A stretch of 64,000 nt of DNA from Pseudomonadota bacterium (lineage in GTDB: Bacteria > Pseudomonadota > Alphaproteobacteria > Rhodospirillales > Magnetospirillaceae). The notes beneath the pieces are model-generated. The model was given only the letters and a program-made list of their open reading frames with translations. It was not told the origin of the DNA and made no database searches. The translations under genes were made by a program, and so were the position numbers. Where the stretch lies: assembly GCA_021793155.1 (NCBI GenBank), contig JAJYTF010000001.1, forward strand, positions 186,001 to 250,000. Reading direction: 5' to 3'. This document shows, in pieces, positions 19,110 to 27,018 of this stretch; the stretch's first letter is position 1, and each line of letters starts with the position of its first letter.

Positions 19110-19556
19110 ATGACGGGGCGCATATCTTTCAACCATCCTCTCGGTCTGGCGCTGGCCGCCTTCCTTGCGGCCGGCCTGCTGGCGCTTCCGGCCACGGCTC
19201 GCGACATCCGTCTGGGTGGGCAGAAGAGCGGCCAGCAAGAAGCCTTGCCGCCCAATGTGGTCAAGCTGCCCATGATCGACGTGGCGATCCGCAAAGATGA
19301 CGGCGGCTGGCACCACGTCAGGATCGACGCCTGGCTGGCGGCCGAAGACGATGCGACGGCGAAAAAACTCGACGATTTGAAGACCGCCATCTCGCTTAAA
19401 GCGAAGGCGGGCATCCCGAAGCGCCCGTTCGAATCCCTGCGCTCGGCCCATGAAGGATCGGCCGTGGCCAAGCAGGTCATCGCCGAGGCTACCGAGCAGT
19501 CGCTGGGACATCCGTGGAAAGGCGATGTGCTGATCCGCGAAATGTTGGCCTATTAG
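19110..19556 (+). CDS. Exported small protein of unknown function, paralogue of the gene at 18550
   Basis: The 148 residues have an N-terminal signal peptide (hydrophobic stretch LGLALAAFLAAGLLALP ending ATA). The body aligns with the neighbour on the other strand: KLPMIDVAI ... VRIDAWLAAEDD ... LKTAISLKA ... FESLRSAHEGSAVAKQVIAEATEQS ... GDVLIREMLAY. The ATG at 19110 was preferred over an in-frame TTG at 19074 because it gives a clean signal peptide. The two genes diverge from a 131-base AT-richer region that must hold both promoters. Function unknown; periplasmic location inferred. Confidence 0.68.
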   Translation: MTGRISFNHPLGLALAAFLAAGLLALPATARDIRLGGQKSGQQEALPPNVVKLPMIDVAIRKDDGGWHHVRIDAWLAAEDDATAKKLDDLKTAISLKAKAGIPKRPFESLRSAHEGSAVAKQVIAEATEQSLGHPWKGDVLIREMLAY

Positions 19557-19761
19557 AACGGCTCCGGCGCTCGTTTGAAGGGCAGGGCCGCGAAAACCCG
19601 CGCGACGGGCTGTTCCGTACGACTGCGAAACCTGCGGAGTTTGGGGCGGTGGGAAGCACCCCGCAGATTGATGCTCGGCCCAGGCCATCCGCATCCTCTA
19701 TGGCGGCGATGGGAAGAAAACGCGATTGCCAGAGCGAAAAAAATACTCCCATCATGCTTGT

Positions 19762-22383
19762 ATGAAGAAACGGCTGACTAAAGTCGAAGTAACATCGGGC
19801 GTTTCCTGGGTGGAGATTCCGGAAGCCGATCTGCGCATCCTTTGCGGCTGTCCGGCCGACAGCGTCAAGCATCTGATGCGCCGTGGGCTGATCGCCCCGG
19901 CCGAGGTGAACGGTGTCGCCTGCGAGAGCGGACCCAACGCCATCCTGCTGTCCGAGGTCGCCGTGCAGAACGGGACATTCTGCAACCTGGCCGAATTTCC
20001 GGTACTGCAGATGCTGTACCGGCAGGGCATGATCCTGCCCGGGCACCCCAACAATGTCGGCAGGAAACCCTTGCTCATCGGCCGCCGCGATGTGGTGACG
20101 ACGCAGATGCGGTACATCCATCGCGGCAACTATGGCCTGCTCTCGGAAGAGGAACTGATGGCCGCCGGCATCGATGCGGCCCAGGCAGGCGAATTGATGC
20201 GGCTCAAGCTGCGTTTCGCTTTCGGCCGCATCCAGGACCCCCGCGAACTGCTGGACAGCGTCGTCCTCGGCGATAACGGCGGGCCGGTAGAACTAAGGTC
20301 AGGCGTTGCCGTGCGCCGGACCGGGCTCAATCGGTTCGAATTTTCCTATGAGGGCGAACAGACTTCCGTCGACCTCAATCTACCGCCCTTCGAAGTGCAC
20401 GAATGCCCCTACCCGCTGGGCGCCTTCCAATTCCGCCGGGAATACTTCGCCGTCGTTCATTCGGGCGAAGGCGATGGCTGGGACATCCGCCGACCCACCA
20501 TGGGCTCGATCGTCGTCTACCAGGGACGCATCTATCTGGTGGATGCCGGGCCCAACCTGGCCTCCGCGCTGACCGCGCTGGGTATCGGCGTGAACGAGAT
20601 CGAGGGGATTTTCCAAACCCATTCCCATGACGACCATTTCGCCGGCCTGACCACGCTGATCCAGGCCGACCATCGGATCAAGTATTTCGCCGCTCCGCTG
20701 GTCCGCTCGGCGGTGATGAAGAAATTTTCAGCCCTGCTTGGCCTGGAAGAGCGCGATTTCTTTGAATATTTCGACGTGGTCGACCTCGAGATCGAAAAAT
20801 GGAATGACATCGACGGGCTGGAGGTGCGTCCGGTGATCTCGCCGCATCCGGTGGAAACCACGGTGTTCTTCTTCCGCACCATGGCCGGCGGCGGCTGGCA
20901 TTCCTATGCCCATCTGGCCGACATCGTCGGCTTGCGCACCTTGGAGGGCATGGTGACCGCCGATCCCGCCCAGCCGGGATTGAGCCGCAGCTTGTTCGAG
21001 CATGTTCGGGAAGCCTATCTCGAGCCGGCGGACCTGAAGAAGGTGGACATCGGCGGAGGGCTGATTCACGGCGATGCGATGGATTTCCGGGATGACCCGT
21101 CGGACAAGATCATCCTGGCCCACACGGCGCAGAAGCTCACCGATGAACAGAAGGCGATCGGCTCGGGGACCTCGTTCGGTTCGGTGGATGTCCTGGTGCC
21201 CAGCCATCGCGACTTCGTCTGGCGGTCTGCCTTCACCTTCCTGCAGTCATATTTTTCCACGGTGCCCAGCGAGTACATCCATGCGCTGATGAACGGCCCG
21301 ATCCGCAGCTTCAACCCCGAGACCATCTTGCTGAAAGAGGGTCAGACCCACGATGCAGTCTATCTGCTGCTGACCGGGGCCGTGGAGATGCTGACGGTGG
21401 ACGCCGCCTTCCCCCGCGTCCTGTCCGCCGGCGCGATCATCGGCGAGATCACCGGCCTGCTCGACACCGCGGGGCAGTCCACCTACCGTGCCGTCAGCTT
21501 CGTCCAGGCGCTGGAGATTCCCTGTGACCTGTACCTGGCCTTCGTCCGGCGCCACGACCTGCTGCCGGAAATCTCGCGCCTGACCGAGCGGCGCCTGTTC
21601 CTGCGCGATACCTGGCTGTGCAGCGGCATCATGTCGAACGGCACGCTGAACGCCATCGGCAAGGCGATGACGGTCCAGGAACTGCCGATGGGAACCCAGG
21701 TCAAGGCGCATCACCGCGCCATCGGCATGGTCAAGACGGGGGCCCTCGAGCGCCGCCTGGCCGGGGCGCGGGTCGAGACCCTTGGGCCGGGGGATTTCTT
21801 CGGCGAGGAAGTCGCGGTCTTCGGCACCCCGGAATTGACCGCGCTGGTCGCCACCGACGACACCGAGGTGCTGTTCATCCCGGCCGACATCCTGCAAGCC
21901 ATTCCCAATGTTCGCTGGAAGCTGTTCGAGAGCTTCGACCGGCGCACTCATATGCGGATTGCCACTTCTCTGTCGGCGAAGATCCTGCTGCACTGGGACG
22001 AGGACTACCGGATCAACGTGGCCGTCCTCGATAAGCAGCACAAAGCCTTGCTGGAGGCCGCGAACGGACTGGTGAAAGCGATTGCCGGGGAGGCCAGCGG
22101 CGACGGCGTCGGCCAGGCCCTCGATATTCTGTTCCACCGCAGCGAGGAGCATTTCGCCGAAGAGGAACGGCTGCTGCGGGGATCGGGCTTCGGCCACACC
22201 TCTGCCCATGCCGCCAGACACCAGGAACTGCTGAAGGAAATGCGGCATGTGGCCGAAGACTACCATGCCGGCCGAATCGCCGACACCGAACTGCTGACAT
22301 TCCTGCACAAATGGGCGATCAACCACGTCCTGGTCGAGGACCGCGACGTCGGGATCTTCCTGAACAGCAGGGGCGTCTACTAA
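19762..22383 (+). CDS. Multidomain sensor: metallo-beta-lactamase + two cNMP-binding domains + hemerythrin
   Basis: The 873-residue protein is cytoplasmic, with no signal peptide or membrane helix. Residues 1-230 are an unassigned Cys-containing region. About 230-500 is a metallo-beta-lactamase fold (THSHDDHFAG near 286-291, later SPHPVETTVFF and HGDAMDF). About 505-620 is a first cNMP beta-roll (LKEGQTHDAVYLLLTGAVEML). About 630-730 is a second, degenerate one (LGPGDFFGEEVAVFG). About 740-873 is a bacteriohemerythrin (HWDEDYRINVAVLDKQHKALL, HRSEEHFAEEE, HAARHQELL, HKWAINHVLVEDRDV) with the expected di-iron His/Glu/Asp pattern. It probably senses O2 or NO through the di-iron site. It converges on the nos operon. 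A TTG at 19726 is an alternative start. Confidence 0.85.
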   Translation: MKKRLTKVEVTSGVSWVEIPEADLRILCGCPADSVKHLMRRGLIAPAEVNGVACESGPNAILLSEVAVQNGTFCNLAEFPVLQMLYRQGMILPGHPNNVGRKPLLIGRRDVVTTQMRYIHRGNYGLLSEEELMAAGIDAAQAGELMRLKLRFAFGRIQDPRELLDSVVLGDNGGPVELRSGVAVRRTGLNRFEFSYEGEQTSVDLNLPPFEVHECPYPLGAFQFRREYFAVVHSGEGDGWDIRRPTMGSIVVYQGRIYLVDAGPNLASALTALGIGVNEIEGIFQTHSHDDHFAGLTTLIQADHRIKYFAAPLVRSAVMKKFSALLGLEERDFFEYFDVVDLEIEKWNDIDGLEVRPVISPHPVETTVFFFRTMAGGGWHSYAHLADIVGLRTLEGMVTADPAQPGLSRSLFEHVREAYLEPADLKKVDIGGGLIHGDAMDFRDDPSDKIILAHTAQKLTDEQKAIGSGTSFGSVDVLVPSHRDFVWRSAFTFLQSYFSTVPSEYIHALMNGPIRSFNPETILLKEGQTHDAVYLLLTGAVEMLTVDAAFPRVLSAGAIIGEITGLLDTAGQSTYRAVSFVQALEIPCDLYLAFVRRHDLLPEISRLTERRLFLRDTWLCSGIMSNGTLNAIGKAMTVQELPMGTQVKAHHRAIGMVKTGALERRLAGARVETLGPGDFFGEEVAVFGTPELTALVATDDTEVLFIPADILQAIPNVRWKLFESFDRRTHMRIATSLSAKILLHWDEDYRINVAVLDKQHKALLEAANGLVKAIAGEASGDGVGQALDILFHRSEEHFAEEERLLRGSGFGHTSAHAARHQELLKEMRHVAEDYHAGRIADTELLTFLHKWAINHVLVEDRDVGIFLNSRGVY

Positions 22384-22405
22384 GTCGGGCCTTCGTGCCA
22401 CCGCA

Positions 22406-23401
22406 TCACAGGCTGGCGATGCGGCCTCCCTCATCCAGCAGCAGGGCGGCCTCGCCACCGCCGGCCCGAAGGATCGCTTCGGCCCGTGCCGGTCCTGCCA
22501 CCGCGATGGCCGTCGACAGTAGGTCGGCCCGCGTCGCGGTCGCTGCGCGCACGGTGACGCTGGCCACCGACAAGGCGGGACGCAGGGTGTCCGGGTCAAG
22601 AATATGGCCGTCATGGCCGCCCTGGCGGAACGAAGATCCATAAGCCTCAGACGTCGCCAGCCCACCCTCGGCCAGCGACAGGCGCCGAAGTTCCCGCTTC
22701 CAGTCGTTTGGATCGCGCACCGCCACCGACCACGGCGAGCCGTCTGGCAGGCCTGCCGGCGCCCGCAACTCGCCCAAGTCCACCAGAACATGGGGAAACC
22801 CATGGCGAACCAATAATTCGGCGACACGGTCGGTGATGTAGCCCTGCCCCATGCCGTTCAGGGTGACGGCCATCCCTGGCCGGGCAAAGCGGATGCGCTC
22901 AGGTCCCACTTCGATCTGCCGCCAGCCGATCAGGGGACGCAGGCGGGCAAGCTCCGCTTCGCTCGGAGCCCGGCCGGTGTGCGTCAAAGTCTCCGAGTAA
23001 AGCGCCCAGAGCGGCTGCACCGTTACGTCGAAGGCCCCGTCGGTCGCCTCCGCCACCGCGTTGGATTCCTCTAGCGCCCGCACCAAGTCGAGGGGTGGAT
23101 CGTCGACCTGACCGGTCCGGTTCAGCTTCGACAGCACGGAATCGGGGTGGAACAGGTTGAAAATTTTCTCCAGTCGCTCCAGTTCCGCCACCGAGGCTGC
23201 GATGGCTTCGTTGGCTGCCGCCTGGTCGGTGTGATAGAGGCGGATTTCCGAATCGGCACCCAGTGCCCGTCCGGTCCAGCGGACCAGTTTCGGTTCGGCC
23301 GCTGCCGGCGTTGCGGCCTTGCCGTGGGCGGCCCAAGGGAGCAGCACCGCGGCTGCGGTCACCGTCAGCAGGCGACGCCGGCTGATCCGCAAGTCAGTCA
23401 T
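22406..23401 (-). CDS. nosX: FAD:protein FMN transferase NosX (ApbE family)
   Basis: The 331-residue ApbE-family protein attaches FMN covalently to a threonine of target proteins in the periplasm. It has a Tat-like signal (SRRRLLTVTAAAVLLPWAAHG) and the motifs SVLSKLNRTG, ATDGAFDVTVQPLWALY, LNGMGQGYITDRVAELL, VDLGELRA and HILDPDT. The start overlaps the nosL stop by eight bases (an earlier in-frame start lies at 23416), and it is the last gene of the nos operon. Its likely target is the FMN-binding domain of NosR in the same operon. Called nosX from position. Confidence 0.9.
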   Translation of the reverse strand: MTDLRISRRRLLTVTAAAVLLPWAAHGKAATPAAAEPKLVRWTGRALGADSEIRLYHTDQAAANEAIAASVAELERLEKIFNLFHPDSVLSKLNRTGQVDDPPLDLVRALEESNAVAEATDGAFDVTVQPLWALYSETLTHTGRAPSEAELARLRPLIGWRQIEVGPERIRFARPGMAVTLNGMGQGYITDRVAELLVRHGFPHVLVDLGELRAPAGLPDGSPWSVAVRDPNDWKRELRRLSLAEGGLATSEAYGSSFRQGGHDGHILDPDTLRPALSVASVTVRAATATRADLLSTAIAVAGPARAEAILRAGGGEAALLLDEGGRIASL

Positions 23402-23906
23402 GATGGGCTTCCTCATTCAGGACGGACGAATTGATCTGTTGGAACGCCAGGACCCGACCGCCGTGCTGGGCGGCGAAGTGATCCGCCTGAGCACGTTCGC
23501 CGAAGGGGACCAGCTCCGCGCCGCCCATGCCGCCGACGCGGTCGCTGGCGACGACGAACCAGGCGTGCCGGGCCTCTACCCAGGTACCCGGCTGCGGATT
23601 GGCCCAATCGGTGGCTTTACCCATATCGTTGACGTAGATGGCCGCCACCGTCTTGCCGAGGCCATCGTCCACCAGCAGCCAGGTGAAGGCGTCGCGCACG
23701 GACGAGAACCAGAACGGCTGATCGCCGTCCGACACGAAGACCTGCCCCTTGGGGCCGTGGTGCTCGTTCAGGTTCATCCCGCAAATGGTCCCGACGGCGT
23801 CGGATCCAGGTTCCTGCGGCTGCGGCAGGGCGGCCTTCTGGTCGGGATTGCAGGCGGCCAGCACCGAGACGAGGGCCAGGGCGACGGCCCAGCCGGGTAT
23901 TCTCAT
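23394..23906 (-). CDS. nosL: Copper-binding lipoprotein NosL
   Basis: The 170-residue protein has a lipoprotein signal with lipobox LAAC (Cys19) and the NosL metal-binding motif CGMNLNEH (Cys42, Met44), then FVSDGDQPFWFSSVRDAF, IYVNDMG and a Met/Gly-rich GGMGGAELVPF. NosL hands Cu(I) to the NosDFY machinery for assembly of the CuZ centre in NosZ. Its start overlaps the nosY stop (ATGA) and its end overlaps nosX. Confidence 0.95.
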   Translation of the reverse strand: MRIPGWAVALALVSVLAACNPDQKAALPQPQEPGSDAVGTICGMNLNEHHGPKGQVFVSDGDQPFWFSSVRDAFTWLLVDDGLGKTVAAIYVNDMGKATDWANPQPGTWVEARHAWFVVASDRVGGMGGAELVPFGERAQADHFAAQHGGRVLAFQQINSSVLNEEAHHD

Positions 23907-24727
23907 AGCTCGCGCCTCCGGAAGACCAGCAGGGCGGCGGCGAGCGGGCCGATCACCCAGGCGCCGAGGACACCCAACAACAGGCCTGGTCCGAACCGGA
24001 TGTCGGCGGCCAGCCCGGCCATGCCGGAGAACATCCGGACATTATCGAAGCCGGTCAGATTGGCCAGGCGGAACACGTCCGCCGGATTGGCCAGCAGCAA
24101 CCAGGGGAACAGTCTGGGGTCGATCACCCCCTGCCCGGCGACCAGCAGCCCCAGCACCGCTAGGTCGAACAGGACGACGAAAGCCAGCCAAAGGGCCACG
24201 GCGACGCCCGCGGCGGTGCCGCGTTCGCGGACCAGCAGGCTGACCAGCGTGGCCAAGGCGACGAAGGCTCCGCCCAGCATCACCGAGGTGACCAGCAGCA
24301 GGCCGAAAGCCGCCCAGCTTTGCGGGTCGCTGCCCTGCCCCAGCCCCACCGCCAGTCCGGCGCCGCCGTAGCCGACCACCGTGGCGATGGCAAGGATGCA
24401 GCAGTGGCCGAGGACCTTGCCGATCAGCAGGTCGGCGCGGGTGATCGGATAGGTCAGCAGCAGCAGCATGGTGCCGCGCTCGACCTCGCCGACGATGGAG
24501 TCATAGGACAGCAACAGGGCGATCAGCGGCACAAGAAAGATGGTCAGGCTGGCCAGGCTGACCACGGTCACCGCCAGCGGCTTGACCCCCAGGCTGCCGG
24601 TGGGCGCCGAGCCGAGTAGGGCCAGGGCGCAGGCCAACAGGGCCAGCACCAGGGTGGCGCCGACGATCCAGCGGTTGCGCAGGCCGTCGGCGATCTCCTT
24701 GCCGGCGATGACCAGGATCGGGCTCAT
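23903..24727 (-). CDS. nosY: ABC transporter permease NosY
   Basis: The 274-residue integral membrane protein has about six hydrophobic segments and the ABC-2 permease signature GEVERGTMLLLLTYPITRADLLIGK near residue 80. With NosF and NosD it forms the complex that feeds CuZ maturation of NosZ from the cytoplasmic membrane. It is joined to nosF and nosL by 4-base ATGA overlaps on either side. Confidence 0.95.
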   Translation of the reverse strand: MSPILVIAGKEIADGLRNRWIVGATLVLALLACALALLGSAPTGSLGVKPLAVTVVSLASLTIFLVPLIALLLSYDSIVGEVERGTMLLLLTYPITRADLLIGKVLGHCCILAIATVVGYGGAGLAVGLGQGSDPQSWAAFGLLLVTSVMLGGAFVALATLVSLLVRERGTAAGVAVALWLAFVVLFDLAVLGLLVAGQGVIDPRLFPWLLLANPADVFRLANLTGFDNVRMFSGMAGLAADIRFGPGLLLGVLGAWVIGPLAAALLVFRRREL

Positions 24728-25644
24728 GGCGATACCTCCTTCCGGTCGGCGCCATGGCCGAAATGGACGTAGAGATCGTCCAGGCTGGGCAGATGCAGGT
24801 CCATGTCGGTCACCGCGCCGCCGAGGCCGGCGAGGTGGCGCAGCACCGTCATCTTGTCCTCCAACGGGCAGACCAGTTCGACGCTGTTGTCGTTGACATG
24901 GGCGATGTCGAGGCCGCCCAGCCGTTCGGCGACCCCTCGCGCCGCGCCCGGAGTCGACAGGCGGATGCGGATCGGCAGACTGGCGGCCTTGCGCAATTCC
25001 GGCAACGAGCCCCAGGCCGCCAGGCGGCCCTGGCGCATGATCGCCACCAGTTCGGTGCGGGCCTCCAACTCGGTCAGGATGTGCGAGGACAGCACCACCG
25101 TGGTGCCGCCTTGCCGCAGCTCGCTCAAAATGGCGAAGAATTCCTGGCGGAGCACGGGATCAAGGCCGGTGGTCGGCTCGTCCAGCAGCAGGATGCGCGG
25201 ATTGCCGAGCAGCGCCTGGGCCAGGCCGAGGCGCTGGCGCATGCCCTTCGAATAGGTCTTCACCCGGCGATCGGCGGCATGGGCCAGGCCCACCCGCTCG
25301 AGCAGGCCGTCGCAGGCGTGCAGATCCTCGTGCTTCAGGCGGGCGAGGAAGCGCAGGGTGGCACGCCCGGTCATCTCGTCATGGAAGGCGACGTTTTCCG
25401 GCAGAAACCCGAGCTGGCGGCGGAAGGCCAGGGCGGCGCCGGCCGGATCGCAGCCCAGAACCTCGACCCGGCCCTGGCTGGGGCGGATCAAGCCCAGCAT
25501 CAGCTTCATCAGCGTGGTCTTGCCGGCACCGTTATGGCCGAGCAGAGCGAGCAGTGCGCCTTCCGGCAGGGCGAAATTAACCTCGTCGAGGGCGGCCTGG
25601 GTACCGTAGCGCTTGGTCAGCCGATCGATGGCAATGGCGTTCAT
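24724..25644 (-). CDS. nosF: ABC transporter ATP-binding protein NosF
   Basis: The 306-residue ATPase has Walker A GHNGAGKTT (near residue 36), the signature YSKGMRQRLGLAQALLG, Walker B RILLLDEPTTGLDP and the H-loop SSHIL. The C-terminal 90 residues are the regulatory tail seen in NosF-type ATPases. It powers NosY in copper-site assembly. It overlaps both nosD and nosY by four bases. Confidence 0.95.
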   Translation of the reverse strand: MNAIAIDRLTKRYGTQAALDEVNFALPEGALLALLGHNGAGKTTLMKLMLGLIRPSQGRVEVLGCDPAGAALAFRRQLGFLPENVAFHDEMTGRATLRFLARLKHEDLHACDGLLERVGLAHAADRRVKTYSKGMRQRLGLAQALLGNPRILLLDEPTTGLDPVLRQEFFAILSELRQGGTTVVLSSHILTELEARTELVAIMRQGRLAAWGSLPELRKAASLPIRIRLSTPGAARGVAERLGGLDIAHVNDNSVELVCPLEDKMTVLRHLAGLGGAVTDMDLHLPSLDDLYVHFGHGADRKEVSP

Positions 25645-26924
25645 GAGCGGCCCTCATCGGGTTGCGGGAGATCAACCGGCAGGGCCGGCGGCGTCATCAG
25701 CGGATGGCTGTCGATCACTCCCCCGGGCATCAGGGCGGGGAACTGGCTTTGGGCCACTTTCAGGGCCTCCATCACCGGGCTGGAGACCAGCAGCTTGGCC
25801 AGGGGATAGCGCCAGACCAGGCGGTCCATGACGGAATTGGGGCGATAGGCGGTGGCGGCGATGCCGTTGCCCTTCAGGTCGAAAGCCGGATTGTCGCTCC
25901 AATAATTGCCGCGGCCGTCCTTTGACCACTCATAATAAACCGTCCCAGTATACTTTACCTGGGTCTGGTTGTTGATCAGGGCATTGTCGAAAACGGCGTT
26001 GTCTTCCGATCCGCCAGTGAAATGCAGGCCCAACGGACAGTCCTCGATCCGGTTGCCGCGGATCACATTCTTTGCTGCCGTGTAGACGAAGACGCATTTT
26101 TCCTTGGTGCCGCGCAGCCAGTTGTCGGCGACCACCGAGTGATAGGTGGTGTGCAGCATCAACCCGTATCGCTCGTCGCCGATCGAGGTGTTCCGTTCCA
26201 CGTCGATGCGGTTCGAATACATCAGCGCATAACCGAGGCGGTTGTGCATCGACAGATTGCCCAGGATGCGGGTGTCGTTGGTGTACATGTAATGAACGGC
26301 GAAGCGGACGCCCTCGATACGGTTGTCCTTGATCAGCAGCTTGTCGCTGACTTCCGAAAAAATGCCATCGCGGCCACCGCTCAGGCGGTTTCCCTCGACA
26401 ACGGTATCGTGGACCCCCGTCAGGAAAATGCCGTCACCGAGGTCAGTCTCGTAGGCATCGGTGCGGTTGCGGATGGTGTTGCGGGAAACCGTCGCATTCC
26501 TGACGTGCCGCAGGACGATGCCGAATTCATTGCCTTCGAGACGGTTGTCCTCGCCGACGAAATGGTCAGCCCCTTCCGCCACGTAGATCGCCGCGTCGAA
26601 ATCCATGGCCCGCCGCCCCGAGCCGCGCACGCTCAGCCCGCGCACCGTCACGCCGGACGCCAGCACCTTGATCACGCTGCCCGTCCCCGAGCCCGTCACC
26701 TCGGCACCGGGCTGGCCTTCGAGAGTGATGGGCTTCGACAGGATCGCCGGGCCATCGTAACGACCCGGCGCCAGAACCAGCCGGTCCCCGGGCGCGGCCT
26801 TGGCGATGGCCGCGCCCAGCGCGCCGGGCTTGGCTTCGACTCTAACTGTGGCGGCCTGAGCGGGGCCCGCCAGCGCCAGGGCCGAAAGAATGCCGACGAG
26901 CCGCCAGGAGACCATTCTTGTCAT
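25641..26924 (-). CDS. nosD: Periplasmic copper-site assembly protein NosD
   Basis: The 427-residue exported protein has a signal peptide (LVGILSALALAGPAQA) followed by a right-handed parallel beta-helix of CASH repeats: runs such as RLEGNEFGIVLRHVRN, NTIRNRTDAYETDLG, NRLSGGRDGIFSE, NRIEGVRFAVHYMYTND and NRIEDCPLGLHFTGGSEDN. It works with NosFY and NosL in supplying copper and sulfur to NosZ. The frame is open back to 27098, but that stretch is repeat DNA; the starts at 26924 or 26915 give the signal peptide. The start codon lies inside a dispersed palindromic repeat. Confidence 0.95.
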   Translation of the reverse strand: MTRMVSWRLVGILSALALAGPAQAATVRVEAKPGALGAAIAKAAPGDRLVLAPGRYDGPAILSKPITLEGQPGAEVTGSGTGSVIKVLASGVTVRGLSVRGSGRRAMDFDAAIYVAEGADHFVGEDNRLEGNEFGIVLRHVRNATVSRNTIRNRTDAYETDLGDGIFLTGVHDTVVEGNRLSGGRDGIFSEVSDKLLIKDNRIEGVRFAVHYMYTNDTRILGNLSMHNRLGYALMYSNRIDVERNTSIGDERYGLMLHTTYHSVVADNWLRGTKEKCVFVYTAAKNVIRGNRIEDCPLGLHFTGGSEDNAVFDNALINNQTQVKYTGTVYYEWSKDGRGNYWSDNPAFDLKGNGIAATAYRPNSVMDRLVWRYPLAKLLVSSPVMEALKVAQSQFPALMPGGVIDSHPLMTPPALPVDLPQPDEGRS

Positions 26925-26990
26925 CCTGATGACCGCAGGGCGCAAGGATCTGTTGGAGCCTGCGAGATCCTTCGCTGCGTTCAGAATGAC
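26920..26990. repeat. Dispersed inverted-repeat element overlapping the nosD start
   Basis: Two arms, GTCATCCTGA...AAGGATCT and AGATCCTTCGCTG...AGAATGAC, are imperfect inverted copies around a 13-base centre. They resemble the widespread small palindromic repeat translated as EILRCVQND in one frame. It occupies most of the nosZ-nosD spacer and covers the nosD start codon. Confidence 0.7.
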
Positions 26991-27018
26991 AGTCGCCCGG
27001 CGGCCCATCGCTACGGCC

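Noticed and set aside
21247-22827. 526-codon leftward open frame over the hemerythrin fusion and nosX
   Set aside because: Spans two real convergent genes and has no recognisable domain.
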